Of a stretch of 64,000 nucleotides of DNA, positions 1 to 10,253 are shown in pieces. How positions within the stretch are numbered: the stretch's first letter is position 1; each line of letters begins with the position of its first letter. The DNA lies in NCBI GenBank assembly GCA_964006375.1, contig OZ023268.1, positions 84,765,835-84,829,834 of the forward strand. The letters run 5' to 3'. Source of the DNA: Tillus elongatus. Lineage: Eukaryota > Arthropoda > Insecta > Coleoptera > Cleridae. The translations under genes and the position numbers were made by a program. The notes beneath the pieces are model-generated. The model was not told where the DNA came from. It made no database searches and worked only from the letters and a program-made list of their open reading frames with translations.

Positions 1-1557
1 TATTTTTTCGAGGATATTGTCTATGTTGGTTTTTTGATTGTCGTATATTATTAATATATCATCGACGTATCTTATCCATTTAATGTTTGGGTCTGTCTCT
101 TTTATGATGGTGTTGATTTTATCTTCTAACTGTTGTATGTATATTTCTGCCATAATGCTTGATAGTGGAGATCCCATTGGTAGTCCATCTTCTTGGATGT
201 AATATTCTCCGTTGAACTCAAAGTAATTTTGTTTTAATATGATGTTTAATATTTCGCTAATTTGTTGTTTTTTGTTGTTATTTTGCATTTTATTTTCGAT
301 TATATTTGTAGTTTCGTTAATTGGTATATTGGTGTACATATTTGTTATGTCAAATGAGGCAAGTCGTGTGTTTTTGTTTATGTTTATATTTTCTAGTTTA
401 TCCACTAGTTCTATGGAGTTTTTTATGTTAAATTTGTTTTCTAGTTGTATTTCTTGTTTTAGTACTTGGTCCATTTCCTTTGCTATTTTGTATGAAGGTG
501 CATCTTTGAAGTTGATGAGTGGTCTTATTGGGTATCCCGTTTTGTGTATTTTTATTATTCCTGTCATTGGTGGTGCTTTAGGGTTGTTGTTATAATAATG
601 TGTTGTTTTTTGGTTGAATATTGTCTTGTGTTTTTTTATGATGTTTAATATTTGATTTTGGAATTTTTTCGTTGGGTTTTCGTTCAGTTTTTTGCATTTG
701 TTTGTTGAGATGAAAGTGTTTGTTTTTTCTATATAGTCCTGTGTTTTTATTGCTATTAGTGCGTCGCTTTTATCTGTTTTTGCTATTGTTATGTTGTTAT
801 ATGTGACTTTGTTTCTTATTTGTTTGATCATTTTTTCATGTGTATGGTTTTTTGATTTAGTCTTGTCAATAATTCTGTTTATTTCTGTTGCTAGTTGGTT
901 TTTCAGTGGTTCTAAGTTTGGGCTATTTATTGAGTTTATCGCGTGTTGTGTGTCCACTATTATGTTCTCTATTGTAGATTTTTTTGTATCTAAAAAGTTG
1001 GTTTTTATGTTGTTTTCTATGAATTCTTTTTCTTCTTTTGTGAATTTTGTGTCTGTTATGTTTATAAATCTATCCTGAAATATGTGGTGTGTTGTGGTTG
1101 TTATGTTTACATTATCTAGTTTGTTCTTTTTAAGGTTGTGTAGTTTTTTGTTTATTTTCTCTAATTTGTGTTTATAATCGGTTTTTATGTTGTGCATTAT
1201 ATTGTTATATGTTTGTGTCCATGTGTCGTATTTCATCTGGTTTGCTAATAAAAGATGAAGTCTATATAATTTTTTTGTAAGTGTGGTTATGTTGCTGTAT
1301 TGATGTTTTATTTCGTTCGTGATGTATAGTTTTTCTGCTTGTGTTTGGGTGTATTTGGCCGTATTGGTATGGTTATGAACAGTGATTTTAGCGTATTTTG
1401 GTGTTAATTTGTGTCTTAGGCATTCTCTATTGAAGTATATGTTGGCTTTGTTATAATATATTTTCCTGTAAGTATTTTTGAATAATTTGATGTTTGTCTG
1501 TATGTTATCGCTGTCATGTTGGCCATTTTGTGTGTTATTATCTTGTGTTGTATTCAT
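1..1557 (-). CDS. PLE reverse transcriptase/endonuclease, N-terminal 519 residues (off window)
   Basis: The ATG is at 1557 on the minus strand, in the same context as the start of the complete plus-strand copies, and the frame stays open to the left edge. It covers the N-terminal region and most of the reverse transcriptase, including the D of motif A and the YVDD box, and stops just after YVDD at the window edge. It appears identical to the full-length copies over this span. The GIY-YIG endonuclease half lies outside the window. Confidence 0.9.
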   Translation of the reverse strand, partial: MNTTQDNNTQNGQHDSDNIQTNIKLFKNTYRKIYYNKANIYFNRECLRHKLTPKYAKITVHNHTNTAKYTQTQAEKLYITNEIKHQYSNITTLTKKLYRLHLLLANQMKYDTWTQTYNNIMHNIKTDYKHKLEKINKKLHNLKKNKLDNVNITTTTHHIFQDRFINITDTKFTKEEKEFIENNIKTNFLDTKKSTIENIIVDTQHAINSINSPNLEPLKNQLATEINRIIDKTKSKNHTHEKMIKQIRNKVTYNNITIAKTDKSDALIAIKTQDYIEKTNTFISTNKCKKLNENPTKKFQNQILNIIKKHKTIFNQKTTHYYNNNPKAPPMTGIIKIHKTGYPIRPLINFKDAPSYKIAKEMDQVLKQEIQLENKFNIKNSIELVDKLENININKNTRLASFDITNMYTNIPINETTNIIENKMQNNNKKQQISEILNIILKQNYFEFNGEYYIQEDGLPMGSPLSSIMAEIYIQQLEDKINTIIKETDPNIKWIRYVDDILIIYDNQKTNIDNILEKI

Positions 1558-1751
1558 GTTTCTGGAATTTTCCCTATTTTGTAGTTACTCACTGTACACG
1601 TGTTATTAGTATGTTCGTTATTGGTGTTAATTATTTGTGCGTTATTACCTTGTGTGGCTTTAATATCTTTAGGAATATTGCACTACACTGTAATCACTTT
1701 TAAATATACACTTTATTTGTTTGCTGTACGTTTGTGATTTCTTATTGGTTT

Positions 1752-1796
1752 GCGTGGACTGCAGTTTCGAACCGTCCCGGTTCATCATCAGCACGC
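1752..1796 (-). ncRNA. Hammerhead ribozyme at PLE unit junction
   Basis: Read on the minus strand: GCGTG, then CTGATGA, a stem II hairpin (GAACCG/CGGTTC), GAAAC, the short palindrome-forming stem III ending GTC, then CACGC, which pairs with GCGTG as stem I. Predicted cleavage is right after GTC. The first base of stem I (position 1796) is also the last base of the TAG stop codon of the upstream ORF. All core nucleotides are intact. PLEs are known to carry hammerhead motifs in their terminal repeats. Confidence 0.9.
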
Positions 1797-4296
1797 TACT
1801 GGCTGCTATCGCTCCTGTCTGGTCTACGTCGGAGATTGTAGGTGGCGCACGCGCCGTGAGCCTCTAGTGGTCGGTTTCCTGTTCTCTGATTGGTTGTGCC
1901 TTCGGACTGTGTCGTGTGTATCGGTCTTCTGTCTTGATCACTGTGGTTTAATAATTTGTCTATTTGTATGGCCTTTATTAAGTTTTGTTTAAATGTTTGT
2001 ACTTGGATTTGTTCTGGCATTAATTGTTTTCTATTGTTTGTTTGTTGAATGTAGTATTGTTCCCAGATTTCCATTTTTTTGTGGTCTTTAACATGTTTCA
2101 TTAGTTTTAATTGGGTGATGTCTGGTTTTTGGTGTTTTGTGTCGTGAATGTGTGTAGCTACGTTTGATTTGTAGCTAGGTATGTGGATTTTATCCAATGC
2201 TGTTATATGTTCTTTGAATCTTGTTTCTATTGATTTCTTTGTCATTCCTATATATTTTTTATTGCATGTGTTACATTCTATTTGATATATTCCGTTTAAT
2301 TCATGTGGGTTGTGTTCTTGTTTTTTATTTATTTTGTTTATTATTTTGTTATTGGTTTTGTAGCTCATTTTTAAGTCATATTGTTTGAGTGTTTGTGTTA
2401 TTTTTTTGATGTGGTGGTTATAAGTGAATGTTGTGTATTTTGTGTTTGTTTCCGGTGTTTTGTTTTCGGTTTTGTTGATTTGTTTGTTTTTGATTTGTTT
2501 TACTAGCTCTTCTATTGTTTTTTTGTTGTATCCATTTCTTTCTGCTATTTGTATTATGATGTTGTACTCCTTTTCTCGTTCGTCGTTATGAAGTGGTATA
2601 TTTAGCATTCTGTTTATTAAGTATCTGTATGCGGCCATTTTGTGTGTATGTGGGTGTAGTGAGTGTTTAGGTATAGTGATGTCTGTTTGTGTGGGTTTTC
2701 TGTATATTTTGTATTCAAGCTGGTTTTCTTTTCTGATTAGTGTTAAGTCTAGGAAGTTTATGGTGTTGTTTGATTCTTTTTCTATTGTAAATTTTATGTT
2801 TCTGTTAATTTGGTTTATTTTTTCGAGGATATTGTCTATGTTGGTTTTTTGATTGTCGTATATTATTAATATATCATCGACGTATCTTATCCATTTAATG
2901 TTTGGGTCTGTCTCTTTTATGATGGTGTTGATTTTATCTTCTAACTGTTGTATGTATATTTCTGCCATAATGCTTGATAGTGGAGATCCCATTGGTAGTC
3001 CATCTTCTTGGATGTAATATTCTCCGTTGAACTCAAAGTAATTTTGTTTTAATATGATGTTTAATATTTCGCTAATTTGTTGTTTTTTGTTGTTATTTTG
3101 CATTTTATTTTCGATTATATTTGTAGTTTCGTTAATTGGTATATTGGTGTACATATTTGTTATGTCAAATGAGGCAAGTCGTGTGTTTTTGTTTATGTTT
3201 ATATTTTCTAGTTTATCCACTAGTTCTATGGAGTTTTTTATGTTAAATTTGTTTTCTAGTTGTATTTCTTGTTTTAGTACTTGGTCCATTTCCTTTGCTA
3301 TTTTGTATGAAGGTGCATCTTTGAAGTTGATGAGTGGTCTTATTGGGTATCCCGTTTTGTGTATTTTTATTATTCCTGTCATTGGTGGTGCTTTAGGGTT
3401 GTTGTTATAATAATGTGTTGTTTTTTGGTTGAATATTGTCTTGTGTTTTTTTATGATGTTTAATATTTGATTTTGGAATTTTTTCGTTGGGTTTTCGTTC
3501 AGTTTTTTGCATTTGTTTGTTGAGATGAAAGTGTTTGTTTTTTCTATATAGTCCTGTGTTTTTATTGCTATTAGTGCGTCGCTTTTATCTGTTTTTGCTA
3601 TTGTTATGTTGTTATATGTGACTTTGTTTCTTATTTGTTTGATCATTTTTTCATGTGTATGGTTTTTTGATTTAGTCTTGTCAATAATTCTGTTTATTTC
3701 TGTTGCTAGTTGGTTTTTCAGTGGTTCTAAGTTTGGGCTATTTATTGAGTTTATCGCGTGTTGTGTGTCCACTATTATGTTCTCTATTGTAGATTTTTTT
3801 GTATCTAAAAAGTTGGTTTTTATGTTGTTTTCTATGAATTCTTTTTCTTCTTTTGTGAATTTTGTGTCTGTTATGTTTATAAATCTATCCTGAAATATGT
3901 GGTGTGTTGTGGTTGTTATGTTTACATTATCTAGTTTGTTCTTTTTAAGGTTGTGTAGTTTTTTGTTTATTTTCTCTAATTTGTGTTTATAATCGGTTTT
4001 TATGTTGTGCATTATATTGTTATATGTTTGTGTCCATGTGTCGTATTTCATCTGGTTTGCTAATAAAAGATGAAGTCTATATAATTTTTTTGTAAGTGTG
4101 GTTATGTTGCTGTATTGATGTTTTATTTCGTTCGTGATGTATAGTTTTTCTGCTTGTGTTTGGGTGTATTTGGCCGTATTGGTATGGTTATGAACAGTGA
4201 TTTTAGCGTATTTTGGTGTTAATTTGTGTCTTAGGCATTCTCTATTGAAGTATATGTTGGCTTTGTTATAATATATTTTCCTGTAAGTATTTTTGA
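1796..4296 (-). pseudogene. PLE RT-GIY-YIG ORF lacking its first ~26 residues
   Basis: The frame is open and encodes the rest of the 858-aa PLE protein. At 4295-4296 the sequence switches to an inverted 3' tail of another unit, so the normal ATG and the first 26 codons are gone. The first Met left is at 4051, giving a 751-residue product that keeps the whole reverse transcriptase (YVDD) and the GIY-YIG domain. The minus-strand sequence upstream of the junction has an in-frame TGA and no replacement start. The enzyme core could be made only from the internal Met. Confidence 0.88.
4295..4296. other. Head-to-head inversion junction of the PLE array
   Basis: The minus-strand unit matches up to 4296 and the plus-strand unit matches from 4295, so the two share a GA dinucleotide. 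To the right is only the last ~130 bp of a plus-strand unit (from near AGAACAGG) before the first full plus unit. Two-base microhomology suits template switching or end joining during insertion. Confidence 0.85.
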
Positions 4297-4384
4297 GAAC
4301 AGGAAACCGACCACTAGAGGCTCACGGCGCGTGCGCCACCTACAATCTCCGACGTAGACCAGACAGGAGCGATAGCAGCCAGTA

Positions 4385-4429
4385 GCGTGCTGATGATGAA
4401 CCGGGACGGTTCGAGACTGCAGTCCACGC
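4385..4429 (+). ncRNA. Hammerhead ribozyme, core-mutated copy
   Basis: Same motif as the other unit borders, but the conserved GAAAC reads GAGAC (A to G at 4415). This base is in the invariant catalytic core, so self-cleavage is predicted to be lost or strongly reduced. It belongs to the 3' fragment next to the inversion junction. Stem I (GCGTG/CACGC) and stem II are unchanged. Confidence 0.85.
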
Positions 4430-4623
4430 AAACCAATAAGAAATCACAAACGTACAGCAAACAAATAAAGTGTATATTTAAAAGTGATTACAGTGTAGTG
4501 CAATATTCCTAAAGATATTAAAGCCACACAAGGTAATAACGCACAAATAATTAACACCAATAACGAACATACTAATAACACGTGTACAGTGAGTAACTAC
4601 AAAATAGGGAAAATTCCAGAAAC

Positions 4624-7200
4624 ATGAATACAACACAAGATAATAACACACAAAATGGCCAACATGACAGCGATAACATACAGACAAACATCAAATTATT
4701 CAAAAATACTTACAGGAAAATATATTATAACAAAGCCAACATATACTTCAATAGAGAATGCCTAAGACACAAATTAACACCAAAATACGCTAAAATCACT
4801 GTTCATAACCATACCAATACGGCCAAATACACCCAAACACAAGCAGAAAAACTATACATCACGAACGAAATAAAACATCAATACAGCAACATAACCACAC
4901 TTACAAAAAAATTATATAGACTTCATCTTTTATTAGCAAACCAGATGAAATACGACACATGGACACAAACATATAACAATATAATGCACAACATAAAAAC
5001 CGATTATAAACACAAATTAGAGAAAATAAACAAAAAACTACACAACCTTAAAAAGAACAAACTAGATAATGTAAACATAACAACCACAACACACCACATA
5101 TTTCAGGATAGATTTATAAACATAACAGACACAAAATTCACAAAAGAAGAAAAAGAATTCATAGAAAACAACATAAAAACCAACTTTTTAGATACAAAAA
5201 AATCTACAATAGAGAACATAATAGTGGACACACAACACGCGATAAACTCAATAAATAGCCCAAACTTAGAACCACTGAAAAACCAACTAGCAACAGAAAT
5301 AAACAGAATTATTGACAAGACTAAATCAAAAAACCATACACATGAAAAAATGATCAAACAAATAAGAAACAAAGTCACATATAACAACATAACAATAGCA
5401 AAAACAGATAAAAGCGACGCACTAATAGCAATAAAAACACAGGACTATATAGAAAAAACAAACACTTTCATCTCAACAAACAAATGCAAAAAACTGAACG
5501 AAAACCCAACGAAAAAATTCCAAAATCAAATATTAAACATCATAAAAAAACACAAGACAATATTCAACCAAAAAACAACACATTATTATAACAACAACCC
5601 TAAAGCACCACCAATGACAGGAATAATAAAAATACACAAAACGGGATACCCAATAAGACCACTCATCAACTTCAAAGATGCACCTTCATACAAAATAGCA
5701 AAGGAAATGGACCAAGTACTAAAACAAGAAATACAACTAGAAAACAAATTTAACATAAAAAACTCCATAGAACTAGTGGATAAACTAGAAAATATAAACA
5801 TAAACAAAAACACACGACTTGCCTCATTTGACATAACAAATATGTACACCAATATACCAATTAACGAAACTACAAATATAATCGAAAATAAAATGCAAAA
5901 TAACAACAAAAAACAACAAATTAGCGAAATATTAAACATCATATTAAAACAAAATTACTTTGAGTTCAACGGAGAATATTACATCCAAGAAGATGGACTA
6001 CCAATGGGATCTCCACTATCAAGCATTATGGCAGAAATATACATACAACAGTTAGAAGATAAAATCAACACCATCATAAAAGAGACAGACCCAAACATTA
6101 AATGGATAAGATACGTCGATGATATATTAATAATATACGACAATCAAAAAACCAACATAGACAATATCCTCGAAAAAATAAACCAAATTAACAGAAACAT
6201 AAAATTTACAATAGAAAAAGAATCAAACAACACCATAAACTTCCTAGACTTAACACTAATCAGAAAAGAAAACCAGCTTGAATACAAAATATACAGAAAA
6301 CCCACACAAACAGACATCACTATACCTAAACACTCACTACACCCACATACACACAAAATGGCCGCATACAGATACTTAATAAACAGAATGCTAAATATAC
6401 CACTTCATAACGACGAACGAGAAAAGGAGTACAACATCATAATACAAATAGCAGAAAGAAATGGATACAACAAAAAAACAATAGAAGAGCTAGTAAAACA
6501 AATCAAAAACAAACAAATCAACAAAACCGAAAACAAAACACCGGAAACAAACACAAAATACACAACATTCACTTATAACCACCACATCAAAAAAATAACA
6601 CAAACACTCAAACAATATGACTTAAAAATGAGCTACAAAACCAATAACAAAATAATAAACAAAATAAATAAAAAACAAGAACACAACCCACATGAATTAA
6701 ACGGAATATATCAAATAGAATGTAACACATGCAATAAAAAATATATAGGAATGACAAAGAAATCAATAGAAACAAGATTCAAAGAACATATAACAGCATT
6801 GGATAAAATCCACATACCTAGCTACAAATCAAACGTAGCTACACACATTCACGACACAAAACACCAAAAACCAGACATCACCCAATTAAAACTAATGAAA
6901 CATGTTAAAGACCACAAAAAAATGGAAATCTGGGAACAATACTACATTCAACAAACAAACAATAGAAAACAATTAATGCCAGAACAAATCCAAGTACAAA
7001 CATTTAAACAAAACTTAATAAAGGCCATACAAATAGACAAATTATTAAACCACAGTGATCAAGACAGAAGACCGATACACACGACACAGTCCGAAGGCAC
7101 AACCAATCAGAGAACAGGAAACCGACCACTAGAGGCTCACGGCGCGTGCGCCACCTACAATCTCCGACGTAGACCAGACAGGAGCGATAGCAGCCAGTAG
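4624..7200 (+). CDS. PLE reverse transcriptase / GIY-YIG endonuclease, full-length copy 1
   Basis: 858-aa retroelement enzyme. The start is the first ATG after an in-frame TAA at 4594-4596. A basic, Asn/Lys-rich N-terminal region leads into the conserved RT entry region (TGIIKIHKTGYPIRP). Motif A is SFDITNMY with D403. Motif B is GLPMGSPLSS from residue 458. The catalytic box is YVDD at 497-500. A C-terminal endonuclease has GIY at 694-696, YIG at 707-709, and C700/C703 between them, followed by ETRFKEH and a Glu-containing helix (WEQYYIQQ). RT plus a C-terminal GIY-YIG domain defines endonuclease-bearing Penelope-like elements, which nick target DNA and prime reverse transcription there. The stop codon TAG (7198-7200) overlaps the ribozyme. 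It is apparently intact and could be active. Confidence 0.96.
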   Translation: MNTTQDNNTQNGQHDSDNIQTNIKLFKNTYRKIYYNKANIYFNRECLRHKLTPKYAKITVHNHTNTAKYTQTQAEKLYITNEIKHQYSNITTLTKKLYRLHLLLANQMKYDTWTQTYNNIMHNIKTDYKHKLEKINKKLHNLKKNKLDNVNITTTTHHIFQDRFINITDTKFTKEEKEFIENNIKTNFLDTKKSTIENIIVDTQHAINSINSPNLEPLKNQLATEINRIIDKTKSKNHTHEKMIKQIRNKVTYNNITIAKTDKSDALIAIKTQDYIEKTNTFISTNKCKKLNENPTKKFQNQILNIIKKHKTIFNQKTTHYYNNNPKAPPMTGIIKIHKTGYPIRPLINFKDAPSYKIAKEMDQVLKQEIQLENKFNIKNSIELVDKLENININKNTRLASFDITNMYTNIPINETTNIIENKMQNNNKKQQISEILNIILKQNYFEFNGEYYIQEDGLPMGSPLSSIMAEIYIQQLEDKINTIIKETDPNIKWIRYVDDILIIYDNQKTNIDNILEKINQINRNIKFTIEKESNNTINFLDLTLIRKENQLEYKIYRKPTQTDITIPKHSLHPHTHKMAAYRYLINRMLNIPLHNDEREKEYNIIIQIAERNGYNKKTIEELVKQIKNKQINKTENKTPETNTKYTTFTYNHHIKKITQTLKQYDLKMSYKTNNKIINKINKKQEHNPHELNGIYQIECNTCNKKYIGMTKKSIETRFKEHITALDKIHIPSYKSNVATHIHDTKHQKPDITQLKLMKHVKDHKKMEIWEQYYIQQTNNRKQLMPEQIQVQTFKQNLIKAIQIDKLLNHSDQDRRPIHTTQSEGTTNQRTGNRPLEAHGACATYNLRRRPDRSDSSQ

Positions 7201-7244
7201 CGTGCTGATGATGAACCGGGACGGTTCGAAACTGCAGTCCACGC
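7200..7244 (+). ncRNA. Hammerhead ribozyme between PLE units 1 and 2
   Basis: Stem I is GCGTG 7200-7204 with CACGC 7240-7244. The core is CTGATGA 7205-7211, then one unpaired T, stem II GAACCG/CGGTTC with a GGA loop, then GAAAC. Stem III is the minimal palindrome ACTGCAGT (A-U and C-G pairs only if folded alone). Cleavage is expected after GTC, between 7239 and 7240. Very short self-complementary stem III is characteristic of PLE and retrozyme hammerheads, which often act as dimers. The extra T before stem II departs from the usual CUGAUGAG. Confidence 0.92.
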
Positions 7245-7438
7245 AAACCAATAAGAAATCACAAACGTACAGCAAACAAATAAAGTGTATATTTAAAAGT
7301 GATTACAGTGTAGTGCAATATTCCTAAAGATATTAAAGCCACACAAGGTAATAACGCACAAATAATTAACACCAATAACGAACATACTAATAACACGTGT
7401 ACAGTGAGTAACTACAAAATAGGGAAAATTCCAGAAAC
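7240..7438 (+). promoter_or_regulatory. PLE 5' leader with TATA-like box
   Basis: The 199 bp from the predicted ribozyme cleavage site to the ATG form the leader of each unit. It contains TATATTTAA at 7288-7296, about 140 bp upstream of the ATG, a possible core promoter. The same leader precedes the ORFs at 10254 and 13069, and a truncated one ends the array at 15773. Promoter function is inferred from composition only. Confidence 0.4.
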
Positions 7439-10015
7439 ATGAATACAACACAAGATAATAACACACAAAATGGCCAACATGACAGCGATAACATACAGAC
7501 AAACATCAAATTATTCAAAAATACTTACAGGAAAATATATTATAACAAAGCCAACATATACTTCAATAGAGAATGCCTAAGACACAAATTAACACCAAAA
7601 TACGCTAAAATCACTGTTCATAACCATACCAATACGGCCAAATACACCCAAACACAAGCAGAAAAACTATACATCACGAACGAAATAAAACATCAATACA
7701 GCAACATAACCACACTTACAAAAAAATTATATAGACTTCATCTTTTATTAGCAAACCAGATGAAATACGACACATGGACACAAACATATAACAATATAAT
7801 GCACAACATAAAAACCGATTATAAACACAAATTAGAGAAAATAAACAAAAAACTACACAACCTTAAAAAGAACAAACTAGATAATGTAAACATAACAACC
7901 ACAACACACCACATATTTCAGGATAGATTTATAAACATAACAGACACAAAATTCACAAAAGAAGAAAAAGAATTCATAGAAAACAACATAAAAACCAACT
8001 TTTTAGATACAAAAAAATCTACAATAGAGAACATAATAGTGGACACACAACACGCGATAAACTCAATAAATAGCCCAAACTTAGAACCACTGAAAAACCA
8101 ACTAGCAACAGAAATAAACAGAATTATTGACAAGACTAAATCAAAAAACCATACACATGAAAAAATGATCAAACAAATAAGAAACAAAGTCACATATAAC
8201 AACATAACAATAGCAAAAACAGATAAAAGCGACGCACTAATAGCAATAAAAACACAGGACTATATAGAAAAAACAAACACTTTCATCTCAACAAACAAAT
8301 GCAAAAAACTGAACGAAAACCCAACGAAAAAATTCCAAAATCAAATATTAAACATCATAAAAAAACACAAGACAATATTCAACCAAAAAACAACACATTA
8401 TTATAACAACAACCCTAAAGCACCACCAATGACAGGAATAATAAAAATACACAAAACGGGATACCCAATAAGACCACTCATCAACTTCAAAGATGCACCT
8501 TCATACAAAATAGCAAAGGAAATGGACCAAGTACTAAAACAAGAAATACAACTAGAAAACAAATTTAACATAAAAAACTCCATAGAACTAGTGGATAAAC
8601 TAGAAAATATAAACATAAACAAAAACACACGACTTGCCTCATTTGACATAACAAATATGTACACCAATATACCAATTAACGAAACTACAAATATAATCGA
8701 AAATAAAATGCAAAATAACAACAAAAAACAACAAATTAGCGAAATATTAAACATCATATTAAAACAAAATTACTTTGAGTTCAACGGAGAATATTACATC
8801 CAAGAAGATGGACTACCAATGGGATCTCCACTATCAAGCATTATGGCAGAAATATACATACAACAGTTAGAAGATAAAATCAACACCATCATAAAAGAGA
8901 CAGACCCAAACATTAAATGGATAAGATACGTCGATGATATATTAATAATATACGACAATCAAAAAACCAACATAGACAATATCCTCGAAAAAATAAACCA
9001 AATTAACAGAAACATAAAATTTACAATAGAAAAAGAATCAAACAACACCATAAACTTCCTAGACTTAACACTAATCAGAAAAGAAAACCAGCTTGAATAC
9101 AAAATATACAGAAAACCCACACAAACAGACATCACTATACCTAAACACTCACTACACCCACATACACACAAAATGGCCGCATACAGATACTTAATAAACA
9201 GAATGCTAAATATACCACTTCATAACGACGAACGAGAAAAGGAGTACAACATCATAATACAAATAGCAGAAAGAAATGGATACAACAAAAAAACAATAGA
9301 AGAGCTAGTAAAACAAATCAAAAACAAACAAATCAACAAAACCGAAAACAAAACACCGGAAACAAACACAAAATACACAACATTCACTTATAACCACCAC
9401 ATCAAAAAAATAACACAAACACTCAAACAATATGACTTAAAAATGAGCTACAAAACCAATAACAAAATAATAAACAAAATAAATAAAAAACAAGAACACA
9501 ACCCACATGAATTAAACGGAATATATCAAATAGAATGTAACACATGCAATAAAAAATATATAGGAATGACAAAGAAATCAATAGAAACAAGATTCAAAGA
9601 ACATATAACAGCATTGGATAAAATCCACATACCTAGCTACAAATCAAACGTAGCTACACACATTCACGACACAAAACACCAAAAACCAGACATCACCCAA
9701 TTAAAACTAATGAAACATGTTAAAGACCACAAAAAAATGGAAATCTGGGAACAATACTACATTCAACAAACAAACAATAGAAAACAATTAATGCCAGAAC
9801 AAATCCAAGTACAAACATTTAAACAAAACTTAATAAAGGCCATACAAATAGACAAATTATTAAACCACAGTGATCAAGACAGAAGACCGATACACACGAC
9901 ACAGTCCGAAGGCACAACCAATCAGAGAACAGGAAACCGACCACTAGAGGCTCACGGCGCGTGCGCCACCTACAATCTCCGACGTAGACCAGACAGGAGC
10001 GATAGCAGCCAGTAG
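7439..10015 (+). CDS. PLE reverse transcriptase / GIY-YIG endonuclease, full-length copy 2
   Basis: The 858-residue translation appears identical to copy 1, with all RT and GIY-YIG motifs and no frame break. The identity indicates recent amplification or homogenisation of the array. The stop codon again merges with the ribozyme at 10015. Confidence 0.95.
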   Translation: MNTTQDNNTQNGQHDSDNIQTNIKLFKNTYRKIYYNKANIYFNRECLRHKLTPKYAKITVHNHTNTAKYTQTQAEKLYITNEIKHQYSNITTLTKKLYRLHLLLANQMKYDTWTQTYNNIMHNIKTDYKHKLEKINKKLHNLKKNKLDNVNITTTTHHIFQDRFINITDTKFTKEEKEFIENNIKTNFLDTKKSTIENIIVDTQHAINSINSPNLEPLKNQLATEINRIIDKTKSKNHTHEKMIKQIRNKVTYNNITIAKTDKSDALIAIKTQDYIEKTNTFISTNKCKKLNENPTKKFQNQILNIIKKHKTIFNQKTTHYYNNNPKAPPMTGIIKIHKTGYPIRPLINFKDAPSYKIAKEMDQVLKQEIQLENKFNIKNSIELVDKLENININKNTRLASFDITNMYTNIPINETTNIIENKMQNNNKKQQISEILNIILKQNYFEFNGEYYIQEDGLPMGSPLSSIMAEIYIQQLEDKINTIIKETDPNIKWIRYVDDILIIYDNQKTNIDNILEKINQINRNIKFTIEKESNNTINFLDLTLIRKENQLEYKIYRKPTQTDITIPKHSLHPHTHKMAAYRYLINRMLNIPLHNDEREKEYNIIIQIAERNGYNKKTIEELVKQIKNKQINKTENKTPETNTKYTTFTYNHHIKKITQTLKQYDLKMSYKTNNKIINKINKKQEHNPHELNGIYQIECNTCNKKYIGMTKKSIETRFKEHITALDKIHIPSYKSNVATHIHDTKHQKPDITQLKLMKHVKDHKKMEIWEQYYIQQTNNRKQLMPEQIQVQTFKQNLIKAIQIDKLLNHSDQDRRPIHTTQSEGTTNQRTGNRPLEAHGACATYNLRRRPDRSDSSQ

Positions 10016-10059
10016 CGTGCTGATGATGAACCGGGACGGTTCGAAACTGCAGTCCACGC
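10015..10059 (+). ncRNA. Hammerhead ribozyme between PLE units 2 and 3
   Basis: Sequence identical to the 7200-7244 motif, exactly 2815 bp downstream. Core and cleavage triplet are intact; predicted cleavage is after 10054. Confidence 0.92.
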
Positions 10060-10253
10060 AAACCAATAAGAAATCACAAACGTACAGCAAACAAATAAAG
10101 TGTATATTTAAAAGTGATTACAGTGTAGTGCAATATTCCTAAAGATATTAAAGCCACACAAGGTAATAACGCACAAATAATTAACACCAATAACGAACAT
10201 ACTAATAACACGTGTACAGTGAGTAACTACAAAATAGGGAAAATTCCAGAAAC

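Larger units (their letters stand above)
1..4296 (-). mobile_element. Penelope-like element array, minus-strand copies
   Basis: Two minus-strand PLE units in tandem. One runs off the left edge; the other is cut at its 5' end by the junction at 4295-4296. Sequence repeats with the same 2815-bp period as the plus-strand copies (for example 239 and 3054 begin identical stretches). The 5' ends of these copies face the 5' ends of the plus-strand run, so the whole locus is head-to-head. Inverted and tandem partial copies are typical of PLE insertions. Confidence 0.93.

Noticed and set aside
239..595. 118- and 95-codon hydrophobic ORFs repeated on the strand opposite the PLE gene.
   Set aside because: They are antisense shadows of the Asn/Lys-rich PLE coding sequence (Phe/Leu/Val-rich when read backward) and occur in every copy at the same place.
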